Below, piece by piece: positions 1 through 8,249 of a DNA stretch of 64,000 bases (position 1 is the stretch's first letter; every line of letters begins with the position of its first letter). The notes under the pieces are model-generated. The model made no database searches. It had not been told where the DNA came from and saw only the letters and a list, made by a program, of their open reading frames with translations. Source of the DNA: Streptomyces sp. CB02414 (lineage in GTDB: Bacteria > Actinomycetota > Actinomycetes > Streptomycetales > Streptomycetaceae); contig NZ_LIPF01000001.1 of the NCBI RefSeq assembly GCF_001905385.1, forward strand, positions 424,765-488,764, in the 5' to 3' direction. The position numbers and the translations under genes are program-made.

Positions 1-1688
1 ACCTTCTGCTCGCCCTGGTCGAAGAAGTTGGTCTTCAGCAGCGGCGCCATGCCGAACGTGCCGAGCAGCACGACGACCGCGATGGCCAGGCTGGTGACGC
101 GGCGGCGGGTGGCGAAGCGCAGGACGGGGACGTAGAAGCGCTGGAGGCGGCTCCTGGCCTCCTTCTCCTCGGCCAGGCGGCGGGCCTCGACCGCGTCCTC
201 GGGGGTGCCCTTCGGCGGGCGCAGGAACCAGTACGACAGCACCGGGACGACCGTGAGCGACACCAGCAGGGAGGCCAGCAGCGCCGCGGTGACGGTCAGG
301 CTGAAGGAGCCGAACAGCTCGCCGACCATGCCGCCGACCAGACCGATCGGCAGGAAGACGGCGACCGTGGTGAGCGTCGAGGAGGTGACCGCGCCGGCGA
401 CCTCGCGGACGGCCTTGAGGATGGCCTCCTGGCGCTCCTCGCCGTAGCCGAGGTGCCGCTTGACGTTCTCCAGGACCACGATCGAGTCGTCGACGACCCG
501 GCCGATGGCGATGGTGAGCGCGCCCAGGGTCAGCATGTTCAGCGACAGGTCGCGCGTCCACAGCACGATCAGCGCCAGCACCACCGACAGCGGGATGGAG
601 ACCGCGGTGACCAGGGTGGAGCGGATGGACGCCAGGAAGACCAGGATGATCACGACGGCGAAGACCAGACCGAGGGCGCCCTCGGTGGTCAGGCCCTCGA
701 TGGCCTTGGAGACCGCCGGGCCCTGATCGCTGACGACGGTGAGCGTCGCGCCGGAACCGAGCTGCTCGCGCAGTTCGGGCAGCTTGTCCTCGACGGCGTC
801 GGAGATGGCGACCGCGCTGCCGTCGTGGTCCATGGTGACGGCGACGGCCAGGCTCGGCTCGCCGTTGGTGCGGGTGAGGGAGTCGGCCTTGGCCTCCTCC
901 TCCTCGACGGTGGCGACGTCGGCGAGACGGACGGGCTTGTCGACGCCCTCGCCGGTGACCATGAGGTCCTGGATCTGCTTCAGCGATGTGTAGCCGCCCC
1001 CGACCTGCACGGTGCGGTTGGCGCCGGCCTCGTCGAAGGAGCCCGCCGGGACGGTCGCGCCGCCGGCCTGGAGGGACTGGGCGAGGGCCTGCGGGGTGAC
1101 GCCGGCCCTGGCGAGCTTCGCCGGGTCCGGGGTGACGGTGACCTGGACGTCGCGGACGCCGTCGACCATCACCTGGGCGACGCCGTCGATGTCCTTCAGT
1201 TCGGTGACGACCGTCTTGTCGAGCTGGTCGGCCAGGGCCTGCTGGTCCTTGTCCGAGGTGACGGCGAGGACGACGGTCGGGATGTCGTCCGTCGAGCCGG
1301 AGACGACCTGCGGGTCCACGTCGTCCGGGAGCTGGGCGCGGGCCCGGTTGACGGCCTGCTGGACGTCGGCGACGAGCTGCTGGGTGCCGTTGCCGTAGTC
1401 GAAGGACGCCATGATGACGGCGTTGCCCTCACTGGCCGTCGCGGTGATGCCGGAGATCCCGTCGACCGCTTCGAGGCTGTCCTCGATCGGCTCGACGACC
1501 TGCTTCTCGACCACGTCCGGCGAGGCGCCCTGGTACGGCGCGAGCACGGAGACCATGGGCAGTTCGATGGTGGGCAGCAGCTGCTGCTTGAGCTGGGGGA
1601 TGGCGATCGCGCCGAAGACGAGCGCGACGATCGACATCAGGCCTATCAGGGCCCTTTGCGCGAGGCTGAATCTCGACAGCCAGGACAT
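1..1688 (-). CDS. RND (HAE1-type) efflux transporter, partial (C-terminus outside window)
   Basis: About 562 N-terminal residues of an AcrB/SwrC-like inner-membrane exporter that would use the proton gradient to expel hydrophobic or lipophilic compounds. Seen: one N-terminal membrane helix, a periplasmic-type porter region rich in PN/PC beta-alpha repeats, then the helix cluster near residues 340-470 with the adjacent Asp pair in the motif GRVVDDSIVVLENV, the proton-relay position of the family. The start ATG at 1688 begins MSWLSRFSLAQRA, the usual N-terminus; a weak AGAGAG lies upstream. The coding frame is open to the window edge, so it is cut rather than broken. It lies downstream of a two-component pair transcribed in the same direction, which could control it. 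The family call is firm; the substrate is unknown. Confidence 0.9.
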   Translation of the reverse strand, partial: MSWLSRFSLAQRALIGLMSIVALVFGAIAIPQLKQQLLPTIELPMVSVLAPYQGASPDVVEKQVVEPIEDSLEAVDGISGITATASEGNAVIMASFDYGNGTQQLVADVQQAVNRARAQLPDDVDPQVVSGSTDDIPTVVLAVTSDKDQQALADQLDKTVVTELKDIDGVAQVMVDGVRDVQVTVTPDPAKLARAGVTPQALAQSLQAGGATVPAGSFDEAGANRTVQVGGGYTSLKQIQDLMVTGEGVDKPVRLADVATVEEEEAKADSLTRTNGEPSLAVAVTMDHDGSAVAISDAVEDKLPELREQLGSGATLTVVSDQGPAVSKAIEGLTTEGALGLVFAVVIILVFLASIRSTLVTAVSIPLSVVLALIVLWTRDLSLNMLTLGALTIAIGRVVDDSIVVLENVKRHLGYGEERQEAILKAVREVAGAVTSSTLTTVAVFLPIGLVGGMVGELFGSFSLTVTAALLASLLVSLTVVPVLSYWFLRPPKGTPEDAVEARRLAEEKEARSRLQRFYVPVLRFATRRRVTSLAIAVVVLLGTFGMAPLLKTNFFDQGEQK

Positions 1689-1844
1689 GGATCAGGGTCT
1701 CTCTTCTGTGGCCGAGCGGTGGGGACGGGGCACATCGGTACGCCCACCCCAACACCCTGGTCCATGGGTGACCCCGGTTCCCTAGGTCCCAGGTCCATTT
1801 CCTTATCCCGCGCCTACTCCGGCCGCAGTACGCCCGGCTCCGGG
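1689..1844. promoter_or_regulatory. Intergenic region before the RND exporter
   Basis: This 156-bp gap between the response-regulator stop and the exporter start contains partly symmetric segments around 1758-1797 (CTGGTCCATGGG and CCTAGGTCCCAGG). The segments could be a regulator site for the exporter. No convincing -35/-10 pair was found. Confidence 0.25.
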
Positions 1845-2531
1845 TCACTCCACCCTTGGACGTACCAGCCCTGACTCGTAGGCGATGACGACGAGCTGGG
1901 CGCGGTCGCGGGCGCCCAGTTTGGCCATCGCCCGGTTCACGTGCGTCTTCACGGTGAGCGGGCTGACCTCCAGCCGCTCGGCGATCTCGTCGTTGGACAG
2001 GCCCCCGGCGACCTGGACCAGCACCTCGCGCTCGCGCACGGTCAGCGACTCCAGCCGCTCGGCGCGGGCCGGGTCGCGTTCCGCGCCGTCCCCGGTGCCC
2101 TCCTGGGCGAGGAAGCGGGCGATCAGTCCCTTGGTGGCGGTCGGGGACAGCAGCGCCTCGCCGCCGGCCGCGACCCGGATCGCGCTGAGCAGCTCGTCGG
2201 GTTCGGAGCCCTTGCCGAGGAAGCCGGAGGCGCCCGCGCGCAGCGACTGCACCACGTAGTCGTCGACCTCGAAAGTGGTCAGTATGACCACGCGGACGTG
2301 GGCGAGGGAGGGGTCGGCGCTGATCATGCGGGTGGCGGCCAGGCCGTCCGTGCCCGGCATCCGGATGTCCATCAGCACCACGTCGGCCCGCCGTTCGGCG
2401 GCCAGCCGGGCCGCCTCCGCGCCGTCGGACGCCTCCCCCACCACCTCCATGTCGGGCTCGGAGTCGACCAGCACCCTGAAGGCGCTGCGCAGCAGTGCCT
2501 GGTCGTCGGCGAGCAGGACACGGATCGTCAT
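1845..2531 (-). CDS. NarL/LuxR-family response regulator
   Basis: This 228-residue cytoplasmic DNA-binding regulator has a receiver domain at residues 3-120, with the acidic DD near residue 10, phospho-acceptor D55 in VVLMDIRMPG and the conserved Lys region GFLGKGSEPDEL. A GerE/LuxR helix-turn-helix (LTVREREVLVQVAGGLSNDEIA) occupies residues 160-220. The start ATG at 2531 overlaps the end of the upstream kinase gene by 4 bp (ATGA), implying translational coupling. The cognate kinase is the gene at 2528-3769. Its targets are not visible; the adjacent RND exporter downstream is a plausible one by position only. Confidence 0.95.
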   Translation of the reverse strand: MTIRVLLADDQALLRSAFRVLVDSEPDMEVVGEASDGAEAARLAAERRADVVLMDIRMPGTDGLAATRMISADPSLAHVRVVILTTFEVDDYVVQSLRAGASGFLGKGSEPDELLSAIRVAAGGEALLSPTATKGLIARFLAQEGTGDGAERDPARAERLESLTVREREVLVQVAGGLSNDEIAERLEVSPLTVKTHVNRAMAKLGARDRAQLVVIAYESGLVRPRVE

Positions 2532-3769
2532 GCGGGGTCCTTTGCTGCATCGGTGGCGGCGTCGGTGCGGTTCTTGACCGGAAGGATCGCATGGACCCGG
2601 AAACCGCCCCCGTACCGGGGACCGGTGGTGAGGGTGCCGCGCACGGCGGTGACGCGCTCGCGCATGCCGAGCAGGCCGTGCCCGCCACCGGTCGGCGCGG
2701 CGGTCTCGGCGGTACTGCCGCCGGCCCCGTCGTCGAGCACGGTGACCTCGATGTTCGGTCCCACCCGCACGACGCTGACCTCGGCCTTCGCCCGCGTCCC
2801 CGCGTGCTTCTGCACGTTGGTCAGCGCCTCCTGGATGATGCGGTACGCGGCCAGGTCCACGGCGGTGGGCAGGTCGATGCCCTGGTCGGTGCGGGCCACC
2901 TCCACGTGCAGTCCGGCGTGGTGGAAGGTGGCGACGAGTTCGTCGAGGCGGTCCAGACCGGGGGCCGGCTCGGTCGGGGCCTCCGGGTCGCCGGACTGGC
3001 GGAGCAGGCCGACGGTGGCGCGCAGCTCGTCGAGTGCGGAGCGGCTGGCCGTCCGTACGTGGGCCAGGGCCTCCTTGGCCTGGTCGGGCCGCTTGTCCAT
3101 GACGTGCGCGGCGACCCCGGCCTGCACGTTGACCAGGGCGATGTGGTGGGCGACCACGTCGTGCAGGTCGCGGGCGATGCGCAGCCGCTCCTCGGCGACC
3201 CGGCGGCGGGCCTCCTCCTCCCGGGTGCGCTCGGCCTTCTCGGCCCGGTCCCGGATGGCCTGGACGAAGGCACGCCGGCTGCGGACCGCGTCCCCGGCGC
3301 TGGCACCGATGCCGGTCCAGGCGAAGACGGCGAGGTTCTCCTGCGCGTACCAGGGCAGCGGTCCGGCCAGCATGGCGGCGCCGGTCAGCATGGTCATGGT
3401 GAGCAGGCCGACCCGCCACGTGGTGGGGCGGTCGGTGGAGGCGGCGACCGTGTAGAGGGCGAGGACGGCGGACATGACGACGGGGGCGCGGGGGTCGCCG
3501 GTGACGCTCTCGACCACGGAGACGCAGCCGGTGACCGCGAGGACCACCAGTGGGGCCCGGCGCCGGAAGACCAGCGCGGCGGCACCGACGGCCATGAGGG
3601 CGAGGCTGAGCGCGTCGGGGGTGCGCAGGGCCCAGCTGACGCCCTCGGGCCCGTGCGGGTCCACGAAGGAGCCGGCGACCATGCACACCAGGACGGCCGC
3701 CGCGAGGGCGGCGTCCAGTGCGGAGGGGTGGGCGCCCAGGGTGCAGCGGGCTCGGGCGAGGGTGCGCAT
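2528..3769 (-). CDS. Sensor histidine kinase (HisKA_3 type)
   Basis: This 413-residue membrane kinase has five to six hydrophobic segments in residues 15-160 with little extracytoplasmic sequence. A dimerisation/phospho-acceptor domain follows with H203 in ARDLHDVVAHHIALV, then an HATPase_c domain with N-box HATPase residues and the G-rich GGGHGLLGMRERV lid near residue 365. It belongs to the common actinobacterial NarL-type kinases without PAS or HAMP. Its stop codon overlaps the start of the response-regulator gene, so the two form an operon. Sensing presumably involves the membrane domain; the ligand is unknown. Position beside RND and PspA genes suggests envelope stress, which is inference. 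Confidence 0.94.
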   Translation of the reverse strand: MRTLARARCTLGAHPSALDAALAAAVLVCMVAGSFVDPHGPEGVSWALRTPDALSLALMAVGAAALVFRRRAPLVVLAVTGCVSVVESVTGDPRAPVVMSAVLALYTVAASTDRPTTWRVGLLTMTMLTGAAMLAGPLPWYAQENLAVFAWTGIGASAGDAVRSRRAFVQAIRDRAEKAERTREEEARRRVAEERLRIARDLHDVVAHHIALVNVQAGVAAHVMDKRPDQAKEALAHVRTASRSALDELRATVGLLRQSGDPEAPTEPAPGLDRLDELVATFHHAGLHVEVARTDQGIDLPTAVDLAAYRIIQEALTNVQKHAGTRAKAEVSVVRVGPNIEVTVLDDGAGGSTAETAAPTGGGHGLLGMRERVTAVRGTLTTGPRYGGGFRVHAILPVKNRTDAATDAAKDPA

Positions 3770-3832
3770 GGTTTTTTACGGTAGCCGGAGTGGGCGCGAC
3801 TTATGAGGGGGCCTGCGTGCGGTGGGCGTCGG

Positions 3833-3870
3833 CTGGGGGCCGCGCCCCCGGGCCCCCGCTTCGCCCGGAG
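3833..3870. repeat. GC-rich dispersed hairpin element (copy A)
   Basis: The element contains GGGGGC-CGC-GCCCCC at 3835-3849 followed by a second G/C-rich block. Read on the minus strand it closely matches the element at 39815-39848 (shared core GCGGGGGCC). It lies between the kinase start and the end of pspAA and could act as a terminator for neither or either gene. It is an intergenic repeat of the kind common in Streptomyces. Confidence 0.6.
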
Positions 3871-3873
3871 AAA

Positions 3874-4158
3874 CTACCCACCGTCCGGAATGAGGCCGTC
3901 GTCGCTCAGCAGCTCCCGGACCTCCTCCAGCGTCGCGTCCGGGGACGGGAGGATGAGGTCGGACGGCTCCAGGAAGTCGTCCGGGACGGGCTCCCCCAGC
4001 TCCCGCACCTTGGCCAGGAGGGCCTGGAGGGTCGCGCGGAAACCGGGGCCGTCGCCGCCCTCCATCTCGGCCTGGAGTTCGTCGTCCAGCTTGTTCAGCT
4101 CGGCGAGCCGGCCGTCGGCCAGCGTCAGCTGTCCCTCCCCCATGATCCGTACGATCAT
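3874..4158 (-). CDS. pspAA: PspA-associated protein PspAA
   Basis: A 94-residue acidic soluble protein starting MIVRIMGEGQLTLADGRLAEL, with an N-terminal beta-rich part and a C-terminal helical, Leu/Glu-rich part. Size, N-terminal motif and position directly downstream of pspA (20 bp) match the actinobacterial PspAA family, thought to modulate PspA in the membrane-stress response. It is probably co-transcribed with pspA. Molecular function in this organism is not established by the sequence. Confidence 0.85.
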   Translation of the reverse strand: MIVRIMGEGQLTLADGRLAELNKLDDELQAEMEGGDGPGFRATLQALLAKVRELGEPVPDDFLEPSDLILPSPDATLEEVRELLSDDGLIPDGG

Positions 4159-4178
4159 GTCGCCCTCCTAGGCGTGGC

Positions 4179-4976
4179 CTACTGCTTGTCGAAGCGCGGG
4201 GTGTCCTGCGGCTGCTGCTGGGACTGCTGCTGGCCCTGGCCTCCCTCGAGCGCCTGGCGGTCGGACGTGCTGCCGCCGGCCAGCTCGGCCTTCATCCGCT
4301 GCAGCTCCAGCTCTACATCCGTACCACCGGAGAGCCGGTCCAGCTCGGCCTGGATGTCGTCCTTGTGCATGCCGGACTGGTCGTCCAGGGCACCGGAGGC
4401 GAGCAGTTCGTCGATGGCGCCGGCCCGGGCCTGGAGCTGGGCGGTCTTGTCCTCGGCGCGCTGGATGGCCAGGCCCACGTCGCCCATCTCCTCGGAGATG
4501 CCGGAGAACGCCTCGCCGATGCGGGTCTGCGCCTGGGCGGCGGTGTAGGTGGCCTTGATGGTCTCCTTCTTGGTGCGGAAGGCGTCCACCTTGGCCTGGA
4601 GCCGCTGGGCCGCAAGGGTGAGCTTCTCCTCCTCGCCCTGGAGGGTGGCGTGCTGGGTCTCCAGGTCGGTCACCTGCTGCTGGAGCGCCGCGCGGCGGGA
4701 GAGCGCCTCGCGGGCCAGGTCCTCGCGGCCCAGCGCGAGCGCCTTGCGGCCCTGGTCCTCCAGCTTCGACGACTGGGACTGGAGCTGGTTGAGCTGGAGC
4801 TCCAGCCGCTTGCGGCTGGTCGCCACGTCGGCGACGCCGCGGCGCACCTTCTGCAGCAGCTCCAGCTGCTTCTGGTACGAGTAATCGAGGGTCTCGCGCG
4901 GGTCCTCGGCCCGGTCCAGGGCCTTGTTGGCCTTCGCGCGGAAGATCATCCCCATACGCTTCATGACACCGCTCAT
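4179..4976 (-). CDS. pspA: PspA/IM30 membrane-stress protein
   Basis: This 265-residue, almost entirely alpha-helical protein starts MSGVMKRMGMIFRAKANKALDRAEDP, followed by long heptad-rich coiled coils at about residues 25-215 and a Gln-rich tail (QGQQQSQQQPQ). PspA/Vipp1 proteins assemble as ESCRT-III-like oligomers on the inner membrane face and protect membrane integrity. The start at 4976 was chosen because the amphipathic N-terminal helix then begins at residue 1; longer in-frame starts add 26 unconserved residues. The low-complexity Gln/Gly/Ser tail is typical of Streptomyces homologues. pspAA follows on the same strand. Confidence 0.94.
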   Translation of the reverse strand: MSGVMKRMGMIFRAKANKALDRAEDPRETLDYSYQKQLELLQKVRRGVADVATSRKRLELQLNQLQSQSSKLEDQGRKALALGREDLAREALSRRAALQQQVTDLETQHATLQGEEEKLTLAAQRLQAKVDAFRTKKETIKATYTAAQAQTRIGEAFSGISEEMGDVGLAIQRAEDKTAQLQARAGAIDELLASGALDDQSGMHKDDIQAELDRLSGGTDVELELQRMKAELAGGSTSDRQALEGGQGQQQSQQQPQDTPRFDKQ

Positions 4977-5274
4977 GGGCTTCGCGCGCCCCCTTCTGAC
5001 CGACTCCAGCTCCAGCACCTGCGACAGAACCCACAGTACGGGCCCTGCATCCATTACCGCACTGTTCGGGGACGGATGCGCTCATCCCCAAGGACGACTG
5101 CGTACTCCTCCGGTCCGGCGTAGGGAGTAGGTGCTCCCCGGGGTTGTCCGTAATGCCCCGCTGTCCGGGGCGGTACGCAACGTCCCCTCTGTCCCTTTAC
5201 AGACGACCGGCGTTGCCGGATCGTTCCCCACCGGACTGGGGTCCACACCCCCGTACCCCGTACCCTTGGGTTTT
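4977..5274. promoter_or_regulatory. Divergent promoter region of pspA and the DUF3043 gene
   Basis: This 298-bp gap contains a perfect 6-bp hairpin (GCCCCG at 5155-5160 with CGGGGC at 5166-5171). A TACCCT hexamer at 5261-5266 sits 8 nt before the GTG start at 5275 and is a likely -10 for a leaderless transcript. No clear pspA promoter was identified, and no gene was found in the gap. Confidence 0.4.
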
Positions 5275-5874
5275 GTGTTCCGTAGCCGTGCCAAGGATGA
5301 GAAGGCCCAGAGCGCCGTCAGCGCGCCGGTGACCGACTCCAATCAGCCCCGTGACCCGCAGGCCCCCAAGGGCAGGCCGACGCCCAAGCGCAGCGTGGCC
5401 CAGTCCCAGCGCCGCAGCGTGTCGAATACGCCGATGACGCGCAAGGAGGCCGCCAAGCGCCAGCGCGAGGAGCGCCGGACCGCGCTGGCCAAGCAGCGCG
5501 AGGCGCTGGCCAGCGGCGACGAGCGGTACCTGCCGGCCCGCGACAAGGGCCCGGTCCGCAAGTTCGCGCGCGACTTCATCGACTCGCGGTTCAACATCGC
5601 GGAGTACTTCCTGCCGATGGCCGTGATCATCCTCGTGCTGAGCATGATCCGGGTACCCGCGCTGCAGAACGCCGCGCTGCTGATGTGGCTGGTCGTGATC
5701 GTGCTGATCGTGCTCGACTCGCTCGTCACCGGCTTCCGGCTGAAGAAGCGCCTCGCCGAGCGCTTCCCCGACGACCGCAGGCGCGGCGCGGTGGCCTACG
5801 CGCTGATGCGCTCGCTCCAGATGCGCCGGCTCCGGCTGCCCAAGCCCCAGGTCAAGCGCGGGGAGCGGCCCTGA
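5275..5874 (+). CDS. DUF3043 integral membrane protein
   Basis: This 199-residue protein of unknown function is conserved across actinobacteria. Its N-terminal ~95 residues are hydrophilic and strongly basic, with a helical stretch rich in Arg/Lys/Glu (MTRKEAAKRQREERRTALAK). Two transmembrane helices follow (about residues 118-136 and 139-158) and then a basic C-terminal tail. The start GTG at 5275 was chosen because residues upstream in frame are unconserved-looking and a TACCCT -10-like hexamer lies just before it, consistent with a leaderless mRNA. It overlaps the next gene by 4 nt. Confidence 0.85.
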   Translation: MFRSRAKDEKAQSAVSAPVTDSNQPRDPQAPKGRPTPKRSVAQSQRRSVSNTPMTRKEAAKRQREERRTALAKQREALASGDERYLPARDKGPVRKFARDFIDSRFNIAEYFLPMAVIILVLSMIRVPALQNAALLMWLVVIVLIVLDSLVTGFRLKKRLAERFPDDRRRGAVAYALMRSLQMRRLRLPKPQVKRGERP

Positions 5875-6659
5875 GCACGACGCCGTTCGCCGGGGACGCG
5901 GCGGATGCCTGGCTGGACAGGCTGGGGGCTCTGCGGGACGTCGTACGGCAGGAGCTGGTGGCCCGGCAGCTCGACGAGCAGATAGTCGGCCGCTTCCCGG
6001 TGGGCAAGCGGCTGCGGGTCCTCGACGTCGGGATGGGCCAGGGCACCCAGGCGCTGCGGCTGGCACGGGCCGGGCACCAGGTGACCGGCGTGGAGCGGGA
6101 CGCGACCATGATCGCCGCGGCACGGGACGCGCTGGCCGGGCAGCCGGAGGGCATCCGGGAGCGGATGCGGATCGTCGAGGGCGACGGCCGGGACACCGGC
6201 GTCCACTTCCTGCCCGGCAGCTTCGACGTGGTGCTGTGCCACGGCGTGCTCATGTACGTCGAGGAGCCCGACCCGCTGCTCGCGGGGCTGGCCCGGATGC
6301 TCGCCCCGGGCGGACTGCTGTCCCTCCTGGTGCGCAACGGCGACGCGCTCGCGCTGCGCCCCGGCCTGTACGGCGACTGGGCGGGCGCCCTGGCCGCCTT
6401 CGACACCGTCGAGTACACCAACCGCCTCGGCCTGCACGTCCGCGCGGACCGGCTGGCGACACTGACGGCGAAGCTCGCCGGCATCGGCGCCCCGCTGCAC
6501 ACCTGGTACGGCGTCCGGGTCTTCACGGACACGGCCCCCGACGGCGCCACACCCCCGTCCGACCTGGACACGCTGCTGGCCGCGGAGGAGCGGGCGGGCC
6601 GTACCGACCCGTACCGCGGCGTCGCGGCGCTGCTGCACCTGTGCGGGGTGCGGGGCTAG
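5871..6659 (+). CDS. Class I SAM-dependent methyltransferase, probable CTG start
   Basis: This 262-residue cytoplasmic enzyme of the Methyltransf_11/25 type has motif I VLDVGMGQGTQALRLA near residue 47, the acidic end of strand 2 (TGVERD), and motif LPGSFDVVLCHGVLMYVEEP. It resembles CmoM/UbiE-like proteins; the substrate is unknown. There is no in-frame ATG, GTG or TTG between the far-upstream 5685 and residue 31. The best start is CTG at 5871, inside CTGA overlapping the DUF3043 stop, with GGGGAG 5 nt upstream. That implies translational coupling from a rare start codon. An alternative is a 5685 start with a 190-bp overlap, which is less likely. Confidence 0.82.
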   Translation: MSTTPFAGDAADAWLDRLGALRDVVRQELVARQLDEQIVGRFPVGKRLRVLDVGMGQGTQALRLARAGHQVTGVERDATMIAAARDALAGQPEGIRERMRIVEGDGRDTGVHFLPGSFDVVLCHGVLMYVEEPDPLLAGLARMLAPGGLLSLLVRNGDALALRPGLYGDWAGALAAFDTVEYTNRLGLHVRADRLATLTAKLAGIGAPLHTWYGVRVFTDTAPDGATPPSDLDTLLAAEERAGRTDPYRGVAALLHLCGVRG

Positions 6660-6732
6660 GGCCTGTTGCCGGGGGCGCCCGTTCGGGTGTCCTCCGGGAG
6701 CCGGGGCGCCGTCGCGGGACGAGACTCGGGGC

Positions 6733-7809
6733 ATGGACGCTTCCCGCACCCGCCCGCCCAGGCTGCTCGCCCCGGCCGCCCTACTGGCCTGCGCGTTGCT
6801 GTTCGTCACCGGCTGCACGGGCTCCGCCCCCGCCTCTCCCGGCGGGCAGGAGGGCGACACGGCGCAGGCCGCCGCGCAGACCGCGGCCAACGACCTGCAG
6901 GCCGACTACCAGCGGGTGATCGAGGACGTCCTCCCGTCGGTCGTGCAGATCCAGGCGGGCGACTCCCTGGGCTCCGGCGTGGTGTACGACGACAAGGGGC
7001 ACATCGTCACCAACGCGCACGTCGTCGGGGACGACAGGACCTTCCGGGTGACGACCGCCCGCACCGAGGAGGCACTCGCCGCCGAGCTGGTCTCCTCCTA
7101 CCCCGAGCAGGACCTCGCCGTCATCAAGCTGGACCGGCTGCCCGAGGGCATGAAAGCGGCCCGCTTCGGCGACTCCTCGAAGGCGGCGGTCGGGCAGATC
7201 GTGCTGGCGATGGGCTCGCCGCTGGGGCTGTCCTCCAGCGTGACGCAGGGCATCGTGTCGGCGGTCGGACGGACCGTCACCGAGGGCCGCCAGGGCGGCG
7301 GCACGGGCGCGACGATCGGCAACATGGTGCAGACGTCGGCGGCCATCAACCCCGGCAACAGCGGCGGCGCCCTGGTGAACCTCGACAGCGAGGTGATCGG
7401 CATCCCGACGCTGGCCGCGACCGACCCGGGCATGAGCGACAGCGCGGCGCCCGGCATCGGGTTCGCCATCCCGTCGTCGATGGTGAAGACGGTCGCCGAC
7501 CAGATCATCGAGGACGGCCGGGTGACCGACTCGGGCCGCGCGGCGCTCGGCATCACCGCCCGTACGGTCGTCGACGACGGCTACCGGCCCGCGGGCGTGG
7601 CCGTCGTCGAGGTGAACGACGGCGGGGCCGCCGACGACGCGGGGCTGCGGCCCGGCGACGTCATCGTCCGGCTGGGCGACACGGACATCACCACGATCAC
7701 CTCGCTGGCCGAGGCGCTCGCGTCGATGCAGCCGGGCGACCGGACGAAGGTGACGTACACCCGCGACGGCGACGAGCGCACCGCCGAGGTGACCCTGGGC
7801 GAGCAGTGA
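6733..7809 (+). CDS. HtrA/DegP-like serine protease, lipoprotein
   Basis: This 358-residue exported protease has a lipoprotein signal peptide ending in FVTGC (C28 lipidated). A chymotrypsin-fold domain carries the triad H96 (TNAHVV), D127 (EQDLAV) and S210 (NPGNSGGAL), and a C-terminal PDZ domain spans about residues 265-355 (ADDAGLRPGDVIVRLGD). HtrA enzymes degrade or refold damaged envelope proteins. Only one PDZ is present, and the lipid anchor replaces the transmembrane segment common in actinobacterial HtrA. GAGACT at 6721-6726 lies 6 nt before ATG, suggesting a leaderless transcript. The gene stands alone, with a strong hairpin directly after the stop. Confidence 0.93.
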   Translation: MDASRTRPPRLLAPAALLACALLFVTGCTGSAPASPGGQEGDTAQAAAQTAANDLQADYQRVIEDVLPSVVQIQAGDSLGSGVVYDDKGHIVTNAHVVGDDRTFRVTTARTEEALAAELVSSYPEQDLAVIKLDRLPEGMKAARFGDSSKAAVGQIVLAMGSPLGLSSSVTQGIVSAVGRTVTEGRQGGGTGATIGNMVQTSAAINPGNSGGALVNLDSEVIGIPTLAATDPGMSDSAAPGIGFAIPSSMVKTVADQIIEDGRVTDSGRAALGITARTVVDDGYRPAGVAVVEVNDGGAADDAGLRPGDVIVRLGDTDITTITSLAEALASMQPGDRTKVTYTRDGDERTAEVTLGEQ

Positions 7810-7841
7810 GGGGCGGGGCCGGCCGGACCGGGCCCCGCCCC
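7810..7841. terminator. Bidirectional hairpin terminator
   Basis: An 11-bp perfect stem (7810-7820 with 7831-7841) lies between convergent genes: the HtrA-like protease on the left and the 76-residue protein on the right. No U-tract follows, as is usual in Streptomyces. Confidence 0.75.
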
Positions 7842-7846
7842 ACCGC

Positions 7847-8077
7847 TCAGCCCTCCGCCGACTCCTGGGCGTCTTCGGCGTGCAGGCTCATCGGCCCGTA
7901 GATCTCCGTGGAGTCCTCGAACAGCCGCACCTGGTCCGTGCCGCCCTCCTGGAGTTCCTTCCAGTGCTCCCCGATCCAGGACTCGGCGTCCCCTTGCGTG
8001 GTGAACTCCTCGGGCTGCACCGCGGGCTGGACCTCAGTCCCGCCGGCCGTCTCGAACCGCCACGTCCATGCCGCCAT
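7847..8077 (-). CDS. Small conserved acidic protein of unknown function
   Basis: A 76-residue soluble protein starting MAAWTWRFETAGGTEV, with alternating beta-like hydrophobics and a mid-region WIGEHWKELQEGG. The C-terminus is acidic. The start is fixed by GGAGG 8 nt upstream of ATG at 8077. The compact beta-alpha pattern suggests a small single-domain fold, but no family could be named. It is convergent with the protease gene and separated from cobU by a 172-bp gap with divergent orientation. Confidence 0.8.
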   Translation of the reverse strand: MAAWTWRFETAGGTEVQPAVQPEEFTTQGDAESWIGEHWKELQEGGTDQVRLFEDSTEIYGPMSLHAEDAQESAEG

Positions 8078-8249
8078 GTACGCCTCCAAGATGTGAGCAC
8101 ATGCAGAGCGGAAGCCGGATCTTGGTCCGGCCTCCGCCCGCAGCCTATGCGCTGAGCCGACCGCGTCGTAGCGGGCCCGGAAGACAGGCCCCGCCCCCTT
8201 AGGCGGCCTCGGGCGCGCACCCCGCCGCCCCACCGGGGAAAATCGAGGC

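Noticed and set aside
453..1874. A 473-residue plus-strand open frame over the RND gene
   Set aside because: It is antisense to the efflux transporter, is extremely rich in Gly, Asp, Arg and Val, and has no domain. Long antisense frames are common at high GC.
2495..3784. A 429-residue plus-strand frame opposite the kinase
   Set aside because: The opposite strand encodes clear kinase motifs with coupling to a response regulator; the plus-strand frame is Gly/Val/Gln-rich without any recognised feature.
8078..8249. A cobalamin riboswitch upstream of cobU
   Set aside because: The gap is only 172 bp, and the conserved B12-box (GCCACTG) was not found on either strand.
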